From the NCBI RefSeq assembly GCF_000327485.1, contig NC_019943.1:1674001-1738000 (forward strand): a stretch of 64,000 nt of DNA, given 5' to 3'. The notes below the pieces were generated by a model. That model did not search any database. It was not told the DNA's origin and saw only the letters and a list, made by a program, of their open reading frames with translations. The DNA is from Methanoregula formicica SMSP. GTDB taxonomy: Archaea > Halobacteriota > Methanomicrobia > Methanomicrobiales > Methanospirillaceae. A program made the position numbers and the translations under genes. Below are positions 16,660-25,683 of this stretch, piece by piece; the stretch's first letter is position 1, and each line of letters begins with the position of its first letter.

Positions 16660-19011
16660 TCAGGCCACCTTCCGTGAATGCACCATGCGGGAGAGCAGCG
16701 TGGGATCGGGAATTGCCGACTCTTTCCAGTCATGCTCCGCGAGGTGGGCGTCCACCTCGTCTTTCAGCGTCAGGGGGATGTCGGCCGGCGTCCGGACAAG
16801 GCGGTACACATCCGACGGCATACCGCCAACGTGGCGCTTGTGGAGGTCGATATAATTTGCGAGCTTGTTTGCCCGGCCCTTCCCGGTATCGTTCGGCCGC
16901 ATGGCAAGTTTCGCGATCAGCACCATCGCCTCCTCCTTGGTCTCGGCCGCAATGAAGAGGTGTTCGGGAACCGGGCCGCCGTACACGCTCTCGCCGGTCC
17001 GGGCATCATGCACCATCCAGTCGCTGTCGCGGTCTGCACGGCCAAGCAGCATCCGGCGGTATTTCGTGCCGTGCGGGCCGACAATAACCGGGATGCCCAG
17101 CCGCCAGAACCCGGCTGCGATCGCTGCCGCCTTCTGGGACATGGCACCCCACGCAACGCCAACGGCACCGACACGGTTGTACACGTAATCGGCAATCTCC
17201 TCATAGTTCCCCCGCAGGGGTCTTTTGGCGAAGATACTGGCAATCTTGATCGCTGCACCGGCAATGTGGGCATTCGAAACGCAGGAGCCCACGTTGACGA
17301 CCCCGCCGGCCTCGAACGCGCCGGAGAACTGCTCGTACACGGTCTTCCCCTCATCGTTGCGGTACATACCGGCCGACATCGCTGCGCACCCGGAGGTGCA
17401 GACAATGTAACGCCGTTTTGCGAATTCGGCAACCATCTCGGCCACTTCCCGCGAACCTTTGGGGAAATTGGCGCAGCCAACAAAGGCGACAACGCCGGGG
17501 ATCTCCCCGAGCACGATAGGCCCGCCCACCTTCCGGATCTCGATGTCCTGGATGGCCCCGCGCCCGGTCCGGAGACAGTAGGTCTCATCAAGGGTCTGCT
17601 TTTCCGCTGCGGCGACAATGAGCGTATGGACCGGGAGTTTCTGCTTGCACGCGGACTCGCACCGGCCGCAGCCAAGGCACTCGTCATAGAGCTCGTCCAA
17701 ACCGGAGAGGTTCCCCGATGCCGCCAGTTTGACTGCCTGCGCCACCGGCAGGTCATTGGGGCAGGCCCGCCGGCACTGCATGCAAAGGGTGCACTTCTTT
17801 GCCATCTCGGCGACCTGGTGCTTCGTCGGGATGCTCCCGCGTTTTTTCCGCTTGGGATGGACCGCGAGGGCAACGCGGGATGCGACCTCCCCGACCTTCT
17901 CCGCATCAAGGATAAGTGCCCCCGTAATATCGCCGTGGGTGAAGGCAGCAACGATCGCTTCTGCTGGTTCGTCAGTCATGTCCGGCAGGCCCAGGCAGTT
18001 CTTCTCGCTCGTTGCGATGAGAGGTGCATGGATCTTCTCTGACTCTGTCAGCGTATCTGTGCGGATGCACTGCTCGTCAACAACAATCACGTCCGGCACG
18101 CCGCTCCGGATATAGCGGAGCTGCCAGGAGATCGGGCCGACGACTTTTGCTTTCGGCGCGTACCGGGTGAGGTCAAGCGCCGTGCAGCAGATGCCGGTCA
18201 CCTCGACATCGCCGGCATTGCCATGGTCGCGGAGGTAATCGATGATGGCCGCAGCCGGGGGAACGTTATGGCCGATAACAAGGATGACCGGCTTCTTCGC
18301 GTCAATGGTCCCAAGGCCGAGATCCGCGAGAGGGGACTCAGGGTCTGCTTTGGGAAACCCCAGTGCCGAGACCTGTGCAATGTCTGCTACTTCCATGCCG
18401 AGATGGTCAATCATGCCCGTATGGAAGACCTTGGACTCGAAATCAAGGCTGCTGCCTTCCTGCCCGGTATGGGTGACCGCGAGGAGCTGCGTCAGCTGGT
18501 TCTCGCAGTAGTCCAGCACCGGCTCAAGGTCGCCGAGCGTCTCGGGTTTTATCCCGCAGACAAGCCGTGTTATCGGGGCTTCCACCTCGACTCCGGTACC
18601 TCCCACGTTGATTTTGCATTCCCGGCCGAAGGTCTCAATCGTGTGGGTGAGGATCTCGCGGGCATGGCTCGTATGGGTCGCGGCACCGACACACGCGGCA
18701 AGGAGGACGATCCGGGACTGCTGGGCGGGCATGGAGATCCCGCAGGCCCCCTTCTTGCTTCCGGTCAGGTCGCATTTGCCGTACGTGCAGAGGCAGCAGA
18801 GGTCGCAGAACGGCATGTAGAACGGTTTATACCGGGAGAGGAGCCGGCGGTCCCACGGCCGGAGCGTTGTGAGCGACGGGAATGGAGAGGGGCCCATTGG
18901 TTCGTCCCAGCGCTCGCGGGTGATCGCGCCGATGGAAACCGTGAGATCGCGGAACTGTGCAAGATCTGAATTGATCTCCTTGATACTGAAACTGACACTC
19001 TTCCGGCTCAC
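16660..19011 (-). CDS. cdhA: Acetyl-CoA decarbonylase/synthase subunit alpha (CO dehydrogenase)
   Basis: The 783-residue nickel CO dehydrogenase. Near the N terminus the CDLCCLCTYGKC cluster (about 69-80) supplies B/D-cluster ligands. Midway, CTLCMQCRRACP and CLGCGRCESAC form the two extra ferredoxin 4Fe-4S sites typical of the archaeal subunit. C-cluster ligands follow (FVGCANF, CTSGCAAMSAG, GSCVSNAH). It oxidises or makes CO for acetyl-CoA synthesis. GTG 19011 is chosen: GGGGGAT lies about 7 bases upstream and the resulting N terminus matches the family. It is the first gene of the cdhABCDE-reactivase operon, with the promoter in the 406-base gap upstream. Confidence 0.96.
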   Translation of the reverse strand: MSRKSVSFSIKEINSDLAQFRDLTVSIGAITRERWDEPMGPSPFPSLTTLRPWDRRLLSRYKPFYMPFCDLCCLCTYGKCDLTGSKKGACGISMPAQQSRIVLLAACVGAATHTSHAREILTHTIETFGRECKINVGGTGVEVEAPITRLVCGIKPETLGDLEPVLDYCENQLTQLLAVTHTGQEGSSLDFESKVFHTGMIDHLGMEVADIAQVSALGFPKADPESPLADLGLGTIDAKKPVILVIGHNVPPAAAIIDYLRDHGNAGDVEVTGICCTALDLTRYAPKAKVVGPISWQLRYIRSGVPDVIVVDEQCIRTDTLTESEKIHAPLIATSEKNCLGLPDMTDEPAEAIVAAFTHGDITGALILDAEKVGEVASRVALAVHPKRKKRGSIPTKHQVAEMAKKCTLCMQCRRACPNDLPVAQAVKLAASGNLSGLDELYDECLGCGRCESACKQKLPVHTLIVAAAEKQTLDETYCLRTGRGAIQDIEIRKVGGPIVLGEIPGVVAFVGCANFPKGSREVAEMVAEFAKRRYIVCTSGCAAMSAGMYRNDEGKTVYEQFSGAFEAGGVVNVGSCVSNAHIAGAAIKIASIFAKRPLRGNYEEIADYVYNRVGAVGVAWGAMSQKAAAIAAGFWRLGIPVIVGPHGTKYRRMLLGRADRDSDWMVHDARTGESVYGGPVPEHLFIAAETKEEAMVLIAKLAMRPNDTGKGRANKLANYIDLHKRHVGGMPSDVYRLVRTPADIPLTLKDEVDAHLAEHDWKESAIPDPTLLSRMVHSRKVA

Positions 19012-19417
19012 CGTAACAATCCCCCAAAAGTTCAACTATACATTGTGATATGGGCAAAATAAGTGTATTGGAACGGTACAGGAGTGGCCTGAATGGCGGT
19101 GAGCACCCCGCCTTCTTCCGGTCATGAAATATGGTGAGTGCAATCCATGGGAGGGAAGCGGAGATCCTTTCCAGTACCAGCACCATCCGGGCGAGATGGA
19201 ATATACCAGTGAGGAATGAAACGGTGCCGGCCGGGATAACGATGCCGGGAAATCATTCTGTGCTGGTCTGGCGGATGCCAGCCCGACCATCCATGGGGAA
19301 ACAGCGAAAGGGTCTGGTTATCGCTGCATGTCAATCCTGTGTTCTTTTATGTCCATACGCCCAACTGACCCATCAGGATATCCATGAACAGCATGGCTTA
19401 TGCCGGAGGATCGGGTA
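19012..19417. promoter_or_regulatory. Divergent intergenic region of the cdh operon and the DUF2070 gene
   Basis: This 406-base gap must hold both promoters. For the cdh operon (minus strand), AT-rich candidates for a TATA element are TTATTTTG (complement of about 19055-19062) and the segment complementary to 19035-19044. For the DUF2070 gene (plus strand), TTCTTTTATG at about 19341-19350 is a candidate. A short inverted repeat (GCTGG...CCAGC) lies near 19261-19282. No protein with supporting evidence and no RNA gene was recognised. TATA assignments are tentative. Confidence 0.4.
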
Positions 19418-21169
19418 ATGTCCGGTGAGATGGACCTTAAGCTTGAGGCGCTTTCGAAATATATCGTGACCAGCCCCTCCTGGGTACGGTCGCTCGCCCT
19501 CATCCTGCTCCTCTCCGGGTGTGTCGAGATCATGTCGATTCTCGGAAACGGGGAGTCTTTCACCAATCCCAATCTCTTCCCGATTGCCGTATACCTCATC
19601 CCGGCGCTGGCTGCACTTGCATTCACTCCCGGGCTTGCCCGCCGGTTTGGCGGGAAACTCGACTATGGCTGGTCGGGGCTGACGGCCGCTCTCGGCCTCA
19701 TCATCTCGCTCTTCGTCTCGCTCTCGCCTATCCTCCTCTTCCGCTTCTCGTTCCCGCTCTTCTTTGCAATCTCGCTTGCCCTTGTCTTCGCGTTCCGTAT
19801 GCTCCTCCTAGCAGCCGTCGTCGACTTCCACCTCCGGAACGTGGTTGTCCCTGCGTTCCTCCACTCCGGCATCGCGATTCTCGGGGCGGCACCGTTCCTT
19901 GGCCTGTGGTTCGTGCAGGTCTCGATCCTGCTCCACATCAGTTTTGCCGTGGGAGTCTATGTCTTCATCATCGTTGTCGAGCGCCCGATGAAAGCGAATT
20001 TCAAGGTCGGCCCCCTGGAACTGGTGAACGCGTTCCTTCTCCACCTTTCGGAAGGGAGCCACAAACTCGACGACTTCTTCCGGAGCATCGGGGAGAGCGT
20101 TGTCGTGCCCCAGGTCTCGCTCGTGCTGCAGCGGGAAGGTAACGAGGAGATCTTTGTCACCATCCCGAATGTCCACCCGGGTCCGCTGGGCGAGATCGGG
20201 GGCAGCAACCTGCCGAAGATCCTCCACGGGCAGATCGGCGGCGCTGCGCTGGTCTTCCATGGCTCAGCCTCGCATGACTTCAACCCGGTCGATGAGACCG
20301 AAGTGAAAAAGGTCGGCGCTGCTGTCCTCGCATCCCGGCCGGAATCCTGCACCAGCACCCTCTGCACAAAAGCCGGCAGGTACCGTCACGGATCGGTGGA
20401 TGTGATGGCGCAGGCATTCGGCGACACGGTCATCGCTGTCGCAACCCGTTCACCGCTCGTGACAGAGGACCTTGATTTTGCCATGGGATTCTCCATCATG
20501 AAAGCCGGTGAAAAACAGTTCCGGCACGTCGGGTTTATCGACGCCCATAACTGCATGGACACCCTCGCAGACGGCGTTTATTCCGGTACTGCGCTGGGCA
20601 TGGAATATCTCGCTGCGGCAGAGGACGCCTTTTCCGGCACAGCACACCAGGAACAGGTCCCCTTCATGGCAGGCTATGCCCACCAGACCCTTCCCTGGTC
20701 GCGGACAGACGGGTTCGGTGACCTGGGTGTGCAGGTCCTCGTCATCACGGCGGGCGGGCAGAAGACCGCGTATGTCCTTTTTGACGGCAACAATATGCAC
20801 ACGGGCGCCCGCGACGAGATCCGCAGACGCCTGCTCTCCCTTGTTGACGAATGCGAGATCATGACCACTGACACGCACGTGGTCAACACCATCTCAGGAA
20901 GGAACCAGGTGGGGCTGAAAGTGCCGGTCAATGCATTTTATCCTCATGTCGAACGTGCGGTGCGGGAAGCAATCGCAGATTCCGCACCGGCCTGCTCTGC
21001 CGGCGCAACCACATGGTGCCGGGATGTTGTTGTCTTCGGCTCCCAGCGGATCTCCCAGATTGCATCAACGGTCAATGCCATGATAGGATTCCTTGTGCCG
21101 GTAGCTATCATCATCGTCGTCGGGGCATTTCTCACAACGGCGATGGCGTATTTCCTGCTGGTGTATTAA
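19418..21169 (+). CDS. DUF2070 archaeal membrane protein
   Basis: A 583-residue protein. The first 190 residues hold about six or seven membrane helices. A large soluble domain follows (about 200-540) with conserved patches NVHPGPLGEIGGSNLP, HGSASHDFNPVD, IDAHNCMD and TDTHVVNTI, rich in His/Asp as in a metal-dependent enzyme. A final helix ends the protein. This is the DUF2070 family, widespread in Euryarchaeota with no known function. ATG 19418 is chosen because GGAGG sits 8 bases upstream. The histidine-aspartate patches suggest hydrolysis of a membrane-associated substrate, which is an inference. Confidence 0.88.
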   Translation: MSGEMDLKLEALSKYIVTSPSWVRSLALILLLSGCVEIMSILGNGESFTNPNLFPIAVYLIPALAALAFTPGLARRFGGKLDYGWSGLTAALGLIISLFVSLSPILLFRFSFPLFFAISLALVFAFRMLLLAAVVDFHLRNVVVPAFLHSGIAILGAAPFLGLWFVQVSILLHISFAVGVYVFIIVVERPMKANFKVGPLELVNAFLLHLSEGSHKLDDFFRSIGESVVVPQVSLVLQREGNEEIFVTIPNVHPGPLGEIGGSNLPKILHGQIGGAALVFHGSASHDFNPVDETEVKKVGAAVLASRPESCTSTLCTKAGRYRHGSVDVMAQAFGDTVIAVATRSPLVTEDLDFAMGFSIMKAGEKQFRHVGFIDAHNCMDTLADGVYSGTALGMEYLAAAEDAFSGTAHQEQVPFMAGYAHQTLPWSRTDGFGDLGVQVLVITAGGQKTAYVLFDGNNMHTGARDEIRRRLLSLVDECEIMTTDTHVVNTISGRNQVGLKVPVNAFYPHVERAVREAIADSAPACSAGATTWCRDVVVFGSQRISQIASTVNAMIGFLVPVAIIIVVGAFLTTAMAYFLLVY

Positions 21170-21211
21170 AAGAGGACGGGAAAACGGGGAAAAAACCTTT
21201 TTTCCCGGTGT

Positions 21212-21997
21212 TCATTCCATTTTCTTTTCCTGTTTTTCTGACAGTGCTTTTCCGATAATTTCCCTGACTGACCGGTACGCCGGCGAACCGGCAGGAGCAT
21301 CAAGCAGGCATTTCCCGGAAAGCACCATCTGCGCAATGGTCTCGTCCTCTGCAATCCTCCCGATATAGGGCAGGCCGAGTCCCGCCAGCGCTTGAGGATC
21401 GGGAGCGTCCGTGAAGCCATAGCCCCCGATGACAAAGAAGCGGTCGAACCGGATCCCGACCTCGCTGATGACCCGGTGTGCACGTTTAACGTGGGCGAAA
21501 GATTTGGACGAAGGCCCCATGACATCGAAGATGACATCCACGTTGCTTGCGATCTTCCGGTTCAGGTGTTCAAGGCCGCCCGGAGAATCGATGAGGATAT
21601 AGGTGTACTGGCGCGTGATTGAGGAGAGCGCGTTCTTGAGCGCCGCGTCCGGCAGGCAGTAACACCCCTCAACCCACTTTGTCCCGACCGAGAAGAGGTC
21701 GAACTGCTCCCCTTCGTAGAGCCCCTCTTCCCAGATGCGGTTCTCGATCCGTTTCGAGGGGGGAATGCCGATTGTTGTCCCGCCCTGCTGGATGAAGGTC
21801 TCCGAGAGCAGTTCGGCGATGGTCTTTTTCCCGGCCGCTTCGAGGTCGACACCCACCATCTCGGCAAGGTTCTGGTCCGGATCAGCGTCAACGAGAAGGA
21901 TCGGGCCGTTGCCCGATTCAATGAGATATTTTGCCATGAGGGCAACAAACGTCGTCTTGCCGGTCCCGCCCCGTCCCATGGTCACGATTGTCTTCAT
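21212..21997 (-). CDS. CooC-like nickel-insertion ATPase, second of a pair
   Basis: A 261-residue MinD/ParA-type ATPase. The P-loop is MGRGGTGKTT at residues 7-16: the first lysine usual in this class (GKGG) is an arginine. The CooC metal-binding CxC motif is present as GCYC in WVEGCYCLPD near residue 112. LLVDADPDQNLAEMVG near 34-49 is the Walker A' strand. CooC proteins dimerise on ATP and deliver nickel to CO dehydrogenase. Its ATG overlaps the stop of the upstream cooC-like gene in ATGA (21994-21997), so the two are translationally coupled. Likely serves the nearby cdh operon. Confidence 0.85.
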   Translation of the reverse strand: MKTIVTMGRGGTGKTTFVALMAKYLIESGNGPILLVDADPDQNLAEMVGVDLEAAGKKTIAELLSETFIQQGGTTIGIPPSKRIENRIWEEGLYEGEQFDLFSVGTKWVEGCYCLPDAALKNALSSITRQYTYILIDSPGGLEHLNRKIASNVDVIFDVMGPSSKSFAHVKRAHRVISEVGIRFDRFFVIGGYGFTDAPDPQALAGLGLPYIGRIAEDETIAQMVLSGKCLLDAPAGSPAYRSVREIIGKALSEKQEKKME

Positions 21998-22815
21998 ACG
22001 GTCACCCCGTTCTTCCGGTTTCCCCGTGATTTGTCTTCCGGCCTCTTTGTTTTTTCCAAAGCACCGGCAAGTTCGCGCACGGCATTCCATGCAAGGGACT
22101 GCCGGGGACCGGCAGGCTCGCCCGCGATGCCTGCTGCCGTGACTGCCGGATCGTAGGGCACATTGCCCACTACGTGAAGGCCGTGCTGCTCTGCAAACGC
22201 CCGCACGATCCTCTCCTCTTCCGGCGTTGCATTCCGGTTCGCGACAATGCCTGCCACCGGAATTCCCGCCTCGTTCGCAAGCCGGCAGATGGTGGCTGCG
22301 GCAAGGAGCGATTTTTTGTTTGCGTCGGAGACCGCGAGGAGTACATCGACCCGCGCAGCAGTGCCCCGTCCGAGATGCTCGATGCCAGCCTCCATATCGA
22401 GGATGACAACTTCGTCCCGTTCGACAACGAGATGACGCATCAGGGCACGGACAACCGAGTGAGCGGGGCAGGTGCAGCCCGATCCCGCAGCCTTGATCGT
22501 CCCCATCACCAGCAGATGGGCGCCGGACGGGGTCCGCACCGCGTACTTCGCGATGATGTCGTCCACCGAGAACGAGAGCCGGAAAACGCCCGGGTGATCG
22601 GTCGCGGTCTTGACGCGGATCAGTTCTTCGTTTTCTGCAACCGGCTGGATCCGCGAGGCCTCTTCCTCGGTAAGCCCGAGCGTGAGCGCAAGGTTCGGGG
22701 AAGAATCCGCATCGATGGCAATGACCGGCCGGCTGATGGACGCGAAGTAAGCAGCAAGGCTCCCGGCAAGGAAGGTTTTTCCCACGCCGCCCTTGCCGCA
22801 GACCGCGATCTTCAT
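21994..22815 (-). CDS. CooC-like nickel-insertion ATPase, first of a pair
   Basis: A 273-residue P-loop ATPase of the MinD/CooC class. It has the deviant Walker A GKGGVGKT (about 7-14), the switch strand AIDADSSPNLALTLG and, near residue 128, GCTCPAHS, which carries the nickel-binding CxC of CooC. It should help insert nickel into the C cluster of CdhA. ATG 22815 is chosen because the family starts directly with MKIAVCGKGG; an upstream reading would add nine unmatched residues. It is followed by a second CooC-like gene with a four-base overlap. Confidence 0.87.
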   Translation of the reverse strand: MKIAVCGKGGVGKTFLAGSLAAYFASISRPVIAIDADSSPNLALTLGLTEEEASRIQPVAENEELIRVKTATDHPGVFRLSFSVDDIIAKYAVRTPSGAHLLVMGTIKAAGSGCTCPAHSVVRALMRHLVVERDEVVILDMEAGIEHLGRGTAARVDVLLAVSDANKKSLLAAATICRLANEAGIPVAGIVANRNATPEEERIVRAFAEQHGLHVVGNVPYDPAVTAAGIAGEPAGPRQSLAWNAVRELAGALEKTKRPEDKSRGNRKNGVTV

Positions 22816-22950
22816 GGTACATGGGGTACGGTGTCCCCCCACATAGACTATTGCCTCCCGATCATCCCCCGCGTTTCGGACACGGATGGTTTTAACTGAT
22901 GGGCGGGAAACCGGAAGTACAGGTTTTAAAACAGGAACGGTCGGGTCCGC

Positions 22951-23949
22951 ATGAAACTGCCATGGTCGCGCAAGAAGGATGAGCCGGGAAATCTGATATC
23001 CTGCCCGCGGTGCAATGCACCGGCACCGTCCGACAAGCCGTTCTGCGAGGCCTGCGGCGCGCGGATCGCCCCTCCCCCCTCCTGCTCGCTCTGCGGTACG
23101 CTCCTTGAACCGGGATCGCGCTTCTGCCCCTCGTGCGGGGCAATGATCGGGAGCACAAAGGACAAGCCCGATGCAGGATCTCCCAAAAAAACTCCGGCAA
23201 AGAAATCACGGGTGCCGGTAAGCGAAGAGTCACCGGCTCCGCATGAACCGGAGAACGCGAAGCATCCCGATTCCCCAAAGAACGTGCCGGACGATAAGGG
23301 GCCCGCCCATGAGCCCCCGGAAGAAAAGCCGGAACCGCGACCTGCCAAAAAAACTCCTGTGCCTCCCGCAAAAACAACCATTCCGCCCGGGCGATCGCAC
23401 GGGCTCGCCGCGCGCCTCGGGCAGGGGACCATGATGATTGCGGTAATCCTCGTTCTCATCCTCGCCGGGGCGGTCCTCATCTTCTCCGGTTTCCTCTCCC
23501 TCCCCGTTGTTTCATCCCAGCCGGTAGTTCCACCGGGGGTGGTCCCGGAAACGACACCCTCGCCTGTTCCGGTGGCGGCAACCACGGCGATGCCTGCGGT
23601 ATCAGTGGCACCAACCAGGAACATCTCGCTCGTGCCTGGCCCTACCCAGACACTCCCCGCGCACCTGGACATTGTCTTACAGACAGAGCGCGACCCGCGG
23701 ACACGGATGATCTCGGTCGAGTACATGGGGGGCAAGGGCCAGTACGGGGTGCGCGAAATCTTCGTCCGGCTCACCCGCTCCGATGGCGAGGTGCTGACCG
23801 GCTCCTTCAAGCCTATCCAGATCGGCAGCAGGATCGAACTCCAGGGAACCGAGCAGGCGGACCGGCTGGAAGTCGTGACCCGGCATTATTCCGGCGAGGA
23901 ATACACGGTCATTGACCGGGTATTCGAATACAAAGTCCGGACCGCGTAA
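22951..23949 (+). CDS. Double zinc-ribbon membrane protein
   Basis: A 332-residue protein. Two zinc ribbons stand near the N terminus (CPRC/CEAC about 18-34 and CSLC/CPSC about 47-63). A long charged and proline-rich linker follows (about 70-145), then one membrane helix (MMIAVILVLILAGAVLIFSG, about 161-180). An outer linker of Pro/Thr/Val leads to a C-terminal domain of about 90 residues (LDIVLQTERDPRTRMISVEY...). Zinc ribbons are predicted inside and the C-terminal domain outside. No function is known; the architecture parallels the proteins at 245 and 25684. Confidence 0.75.
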   Translation: MKLPWSRKKDEPGNLISCPRCNAPAPSDKPFCEACGARIAPPPSCSLCGTLLEPGSRFCPSCGAMIGSTKDKPDAGSPKKTPAKKSRVPVSEESPAPHEPENAKHPDSPKNVPDDKGPAHEPPEEKPEPRPAKKTPVPPAKTTIPPGRSHGLAARLGQGTMMIAVILVLILAGAVLIFSGFLSLPVVSSQPVVPPGVVPETTPSPVPVAATTAMPAVSVAPTRNISLVPGPTQTLPAHLDIVLQTERDPRTRMISVEYMGGKGQYGVREIFVRLTRSDGEVLTGSFKPIQIGSRIELQGTEQADRLEVVTRHYSGEEYTVIDRVFEYKVRTA

Positions 23950-23992
23950 TTCGTATCATATGCCGGGCTTGGCATTCTGAAAAACCGGGGAA

Positions 23993-24196
23993 TTATTTCC
24001 GCTTCCGTATCGAGAGGATCTTCAGGTAATCCGCAGCCGGGCAGAGACGCTTTCCCTCCGCTGCCGATTCTGCGGAGCCTGCAATGCAGTATTCGCCGGT
24101 CTCCAGGCTTTTTGCACAGGTGCCGATGCCGGACTCCTGCCCTTTTCCGGGTGCGGTCCCTTTCAGGTTTTTACAGATGAAGGTAAAATCGCCCAT
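23993..24196 (-). CDS. Small cysteine-containing protein of unknown function
   Basis: A 67-residue predicted protein with four cysteines (FICKNL, GTCAKS, EYCIAG, RLCPAAD) and a basic end (RKRK). Cysteine spacing could suit a metal or iron-sulfur site, but no family is recognised. GGCTGAT lies about 6 bases before the ATG, similar to the GGTGAT sites used elsewhere in this window. It converges with the zinc-ribbon gene at 22951 and is divergent from serS. Coding status is supported by the ribosome site and even codon composition only. Confidence 0.5.
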   Translation of the reverse strand: MGDFTFICKNLKGTAPGKGQESGIGTCAKSLETGEYCIAGSAESAAEGKRLCPAADYLKILSIRKRK

Positions 24197-24321
24197 GTCG
24201 TATCAGCCTTCTGTTGCACACAGGAGCTGATAAAGCGGACGGGCAGACCGCAAGGGAAAGCCGATAAATGAGATCGCAACAAACCTGTTGGTACTAACAA
24301 GGCAGGAGCGGAAAATTCCCG

Positions 24322-25599
24322 ATGCTTGACATAAAGTTCGTACGGGCCAGCCCGGATGTGGTGAAGGCAGATCTCACAAAAAGGAACGACCTAGAGAAGA
24401 TCGCATGGGTCGATGAGCTGCTCGCAAAGGACGCCCGTTCCCGCGAACTCAAAGTGGAGACCGACCAGCTCCGCCAGCGGAGAAACACCATTGCCCGCGA
24501 CATCAATGCGGCAAAGAAGGCAGGGCAGGATGCAAAACCGCTGATGGAAGAGGCCGCCTCGCTCCCGAAGAAGATCAAAGACCACGACACTGAACAGGAG
24601 GAGATCCGGACACGGATGCGCGAGATCCAGATGCGCCTGCCCAATATCCTGCACGAGAGCGTCCCGGTCGGTAAGGACGACTCGGAGAACGTAGAGGTGA
24701 AGCGGGTCGGGACTCCCCGCACCTTCTCCTTTGAAGTGAAGAACCACGGCCAGCTCGCGACAGAGAAAGGCTGGGCTGACTTCGAGCGTGCTGCCAAGAC
24801 CTCGGGTGCAGGCTTCTATTTCCTGAAAGGGAACCTCGTGCTCCTCGATATGGCGCTCCAGCGCTACGCGATAGACCTCCTGGAAAAGAAAGGCTACACT
24901 CCCGTCATCCCGCCCTACATGATCAACCGGACCTCATACGAGGGCGTGACCGATCTCGGCGACTTCGAGAAAGTGATGTACAAGATCGACGGGGATGACG
25001 CGTACCTCATCGCGACCAGCGAGCACCCCATCGGCGCGATGTACCAGGACGAGATCTTCGAAGAGAAAGACCTCCCGCTCCGGCTTGCCGGTATCTCTCC
25101 CTGCTTCCGGCGCGAGATCGGCGCCCACGGCCTTGACACCAAGGGGCTCTTCCGGGTCCACCAGTTCACCAAGGTCGAGCAGTTCGTCTTCTGCAAGCCG
25201 GAGGACTCCTGGACGATCCACGAAGAACTGCTCGCCAATGCCGAGGAGATCTTCCAGGGGCTTGACCTTCCCTACCATGTCGTGAACATCTGCACGGGCG
25301 ACATCGGTACGGTTGCGGCAAAGAAGTACGACATCGAGGTCTGGATGCCGCGCGAGAACGCGTACAAGGAGGTTGTCTCCTGCTCGAACTGCACGAGTTA
25401 CCAGGCAGTCCGGCTCAATATCCGGGTCCGGGACAAGAGTGACTTTGAGTCAAAGCAGCACGTGCACACCCTCAACTCAACAGCCATTGCCACCTCCCGC
25501 GTGCTGCGGGCGATCCTCGAGAACAACCAGCAGGAGGACGGCTCGGTCCTCATACCGGAAGTCCTGCGGCCGTACATGAACGGGCGGGAGTTCCTCTGA
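24322..25599 (+). CDS. serS: Seryl-tRNA synthetase (bacterial-type)
   Basis: A 425-residue class II synthetase. The N-terminal 100 residues form the antiparallel coiled-coil arm that contacts the long variable arm of tRNA-Ser. The catalytic core has motif 2 (ISPCFRREIGAHGLDTKGLFR, central portion near 260-280) and motif 3 (the late TLNSTAIATSRVLRAILEN region near 385-403). It is the common SerRS, not the rare methanogen SerRS with a zinc site. GGAG precedes the ATG by about 13 bases. A partly palindromic stretch (near 24284-24302) lies upstream. Confidence 0.97.
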   Translation: MLDIKFVRASPDVVKADLTKRNDLEKIAWVDELLAKDARSRELKVETDQLRQRRNTIARDINAAKKAGQDAKPLMEEAASLPKKIKDHDTEQEEIRTRMREIQMRLPNILHESVPVGKDDSENVEVKRVGTPRTFSFEVKNHGQLATEKGWADFERAAKTSGAGFYFLKGNLVLLDMALQRYAIDLLEKKGYTPVIPPYMINRTSYEGVTDLGDFEKVMYKIDGDDAYLIATSEHPIGAMYQDEIFEEKDLPLRLAGISPCFRREIGAHGLDTKGLFRVHQFTKVEQFVFCKPEDSWTIHEELLANAEEIFQGLDLPYHVVNICTGDIGTVAAKKYDIEVWMPRENAYKEVVSCSNCTSYQAVRLNIRVRDKSDFESKQHVHTLNSTAIATSRVLRAILENNQQEDGSVLIPEVLRPYMNGREFL

Positions 25600-25683
25600 A
25601 CGCAGGAACACACTCCATTCCGGTATTTCGCCCAAATCCTTTTTTTATCCATAGGACGCAGATATATTCAGGATTGTGGTCGC

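Noticed and set aside
21212-22815. One of the CooC-like ATPases as CfbC
   Set aside because: Neither has the paired cysteines of NifH-like 4Fe-4S proteins; both have the CxC of CooC and are far from the cfb operon.
21212-22822. A single 536-residue protein across both CooC-like genes
   Set aside because: Its first half reads through the upstream cooC-like gene in the wrong frame; the real start is the ATG at 21997, overlapping the upstream stop.
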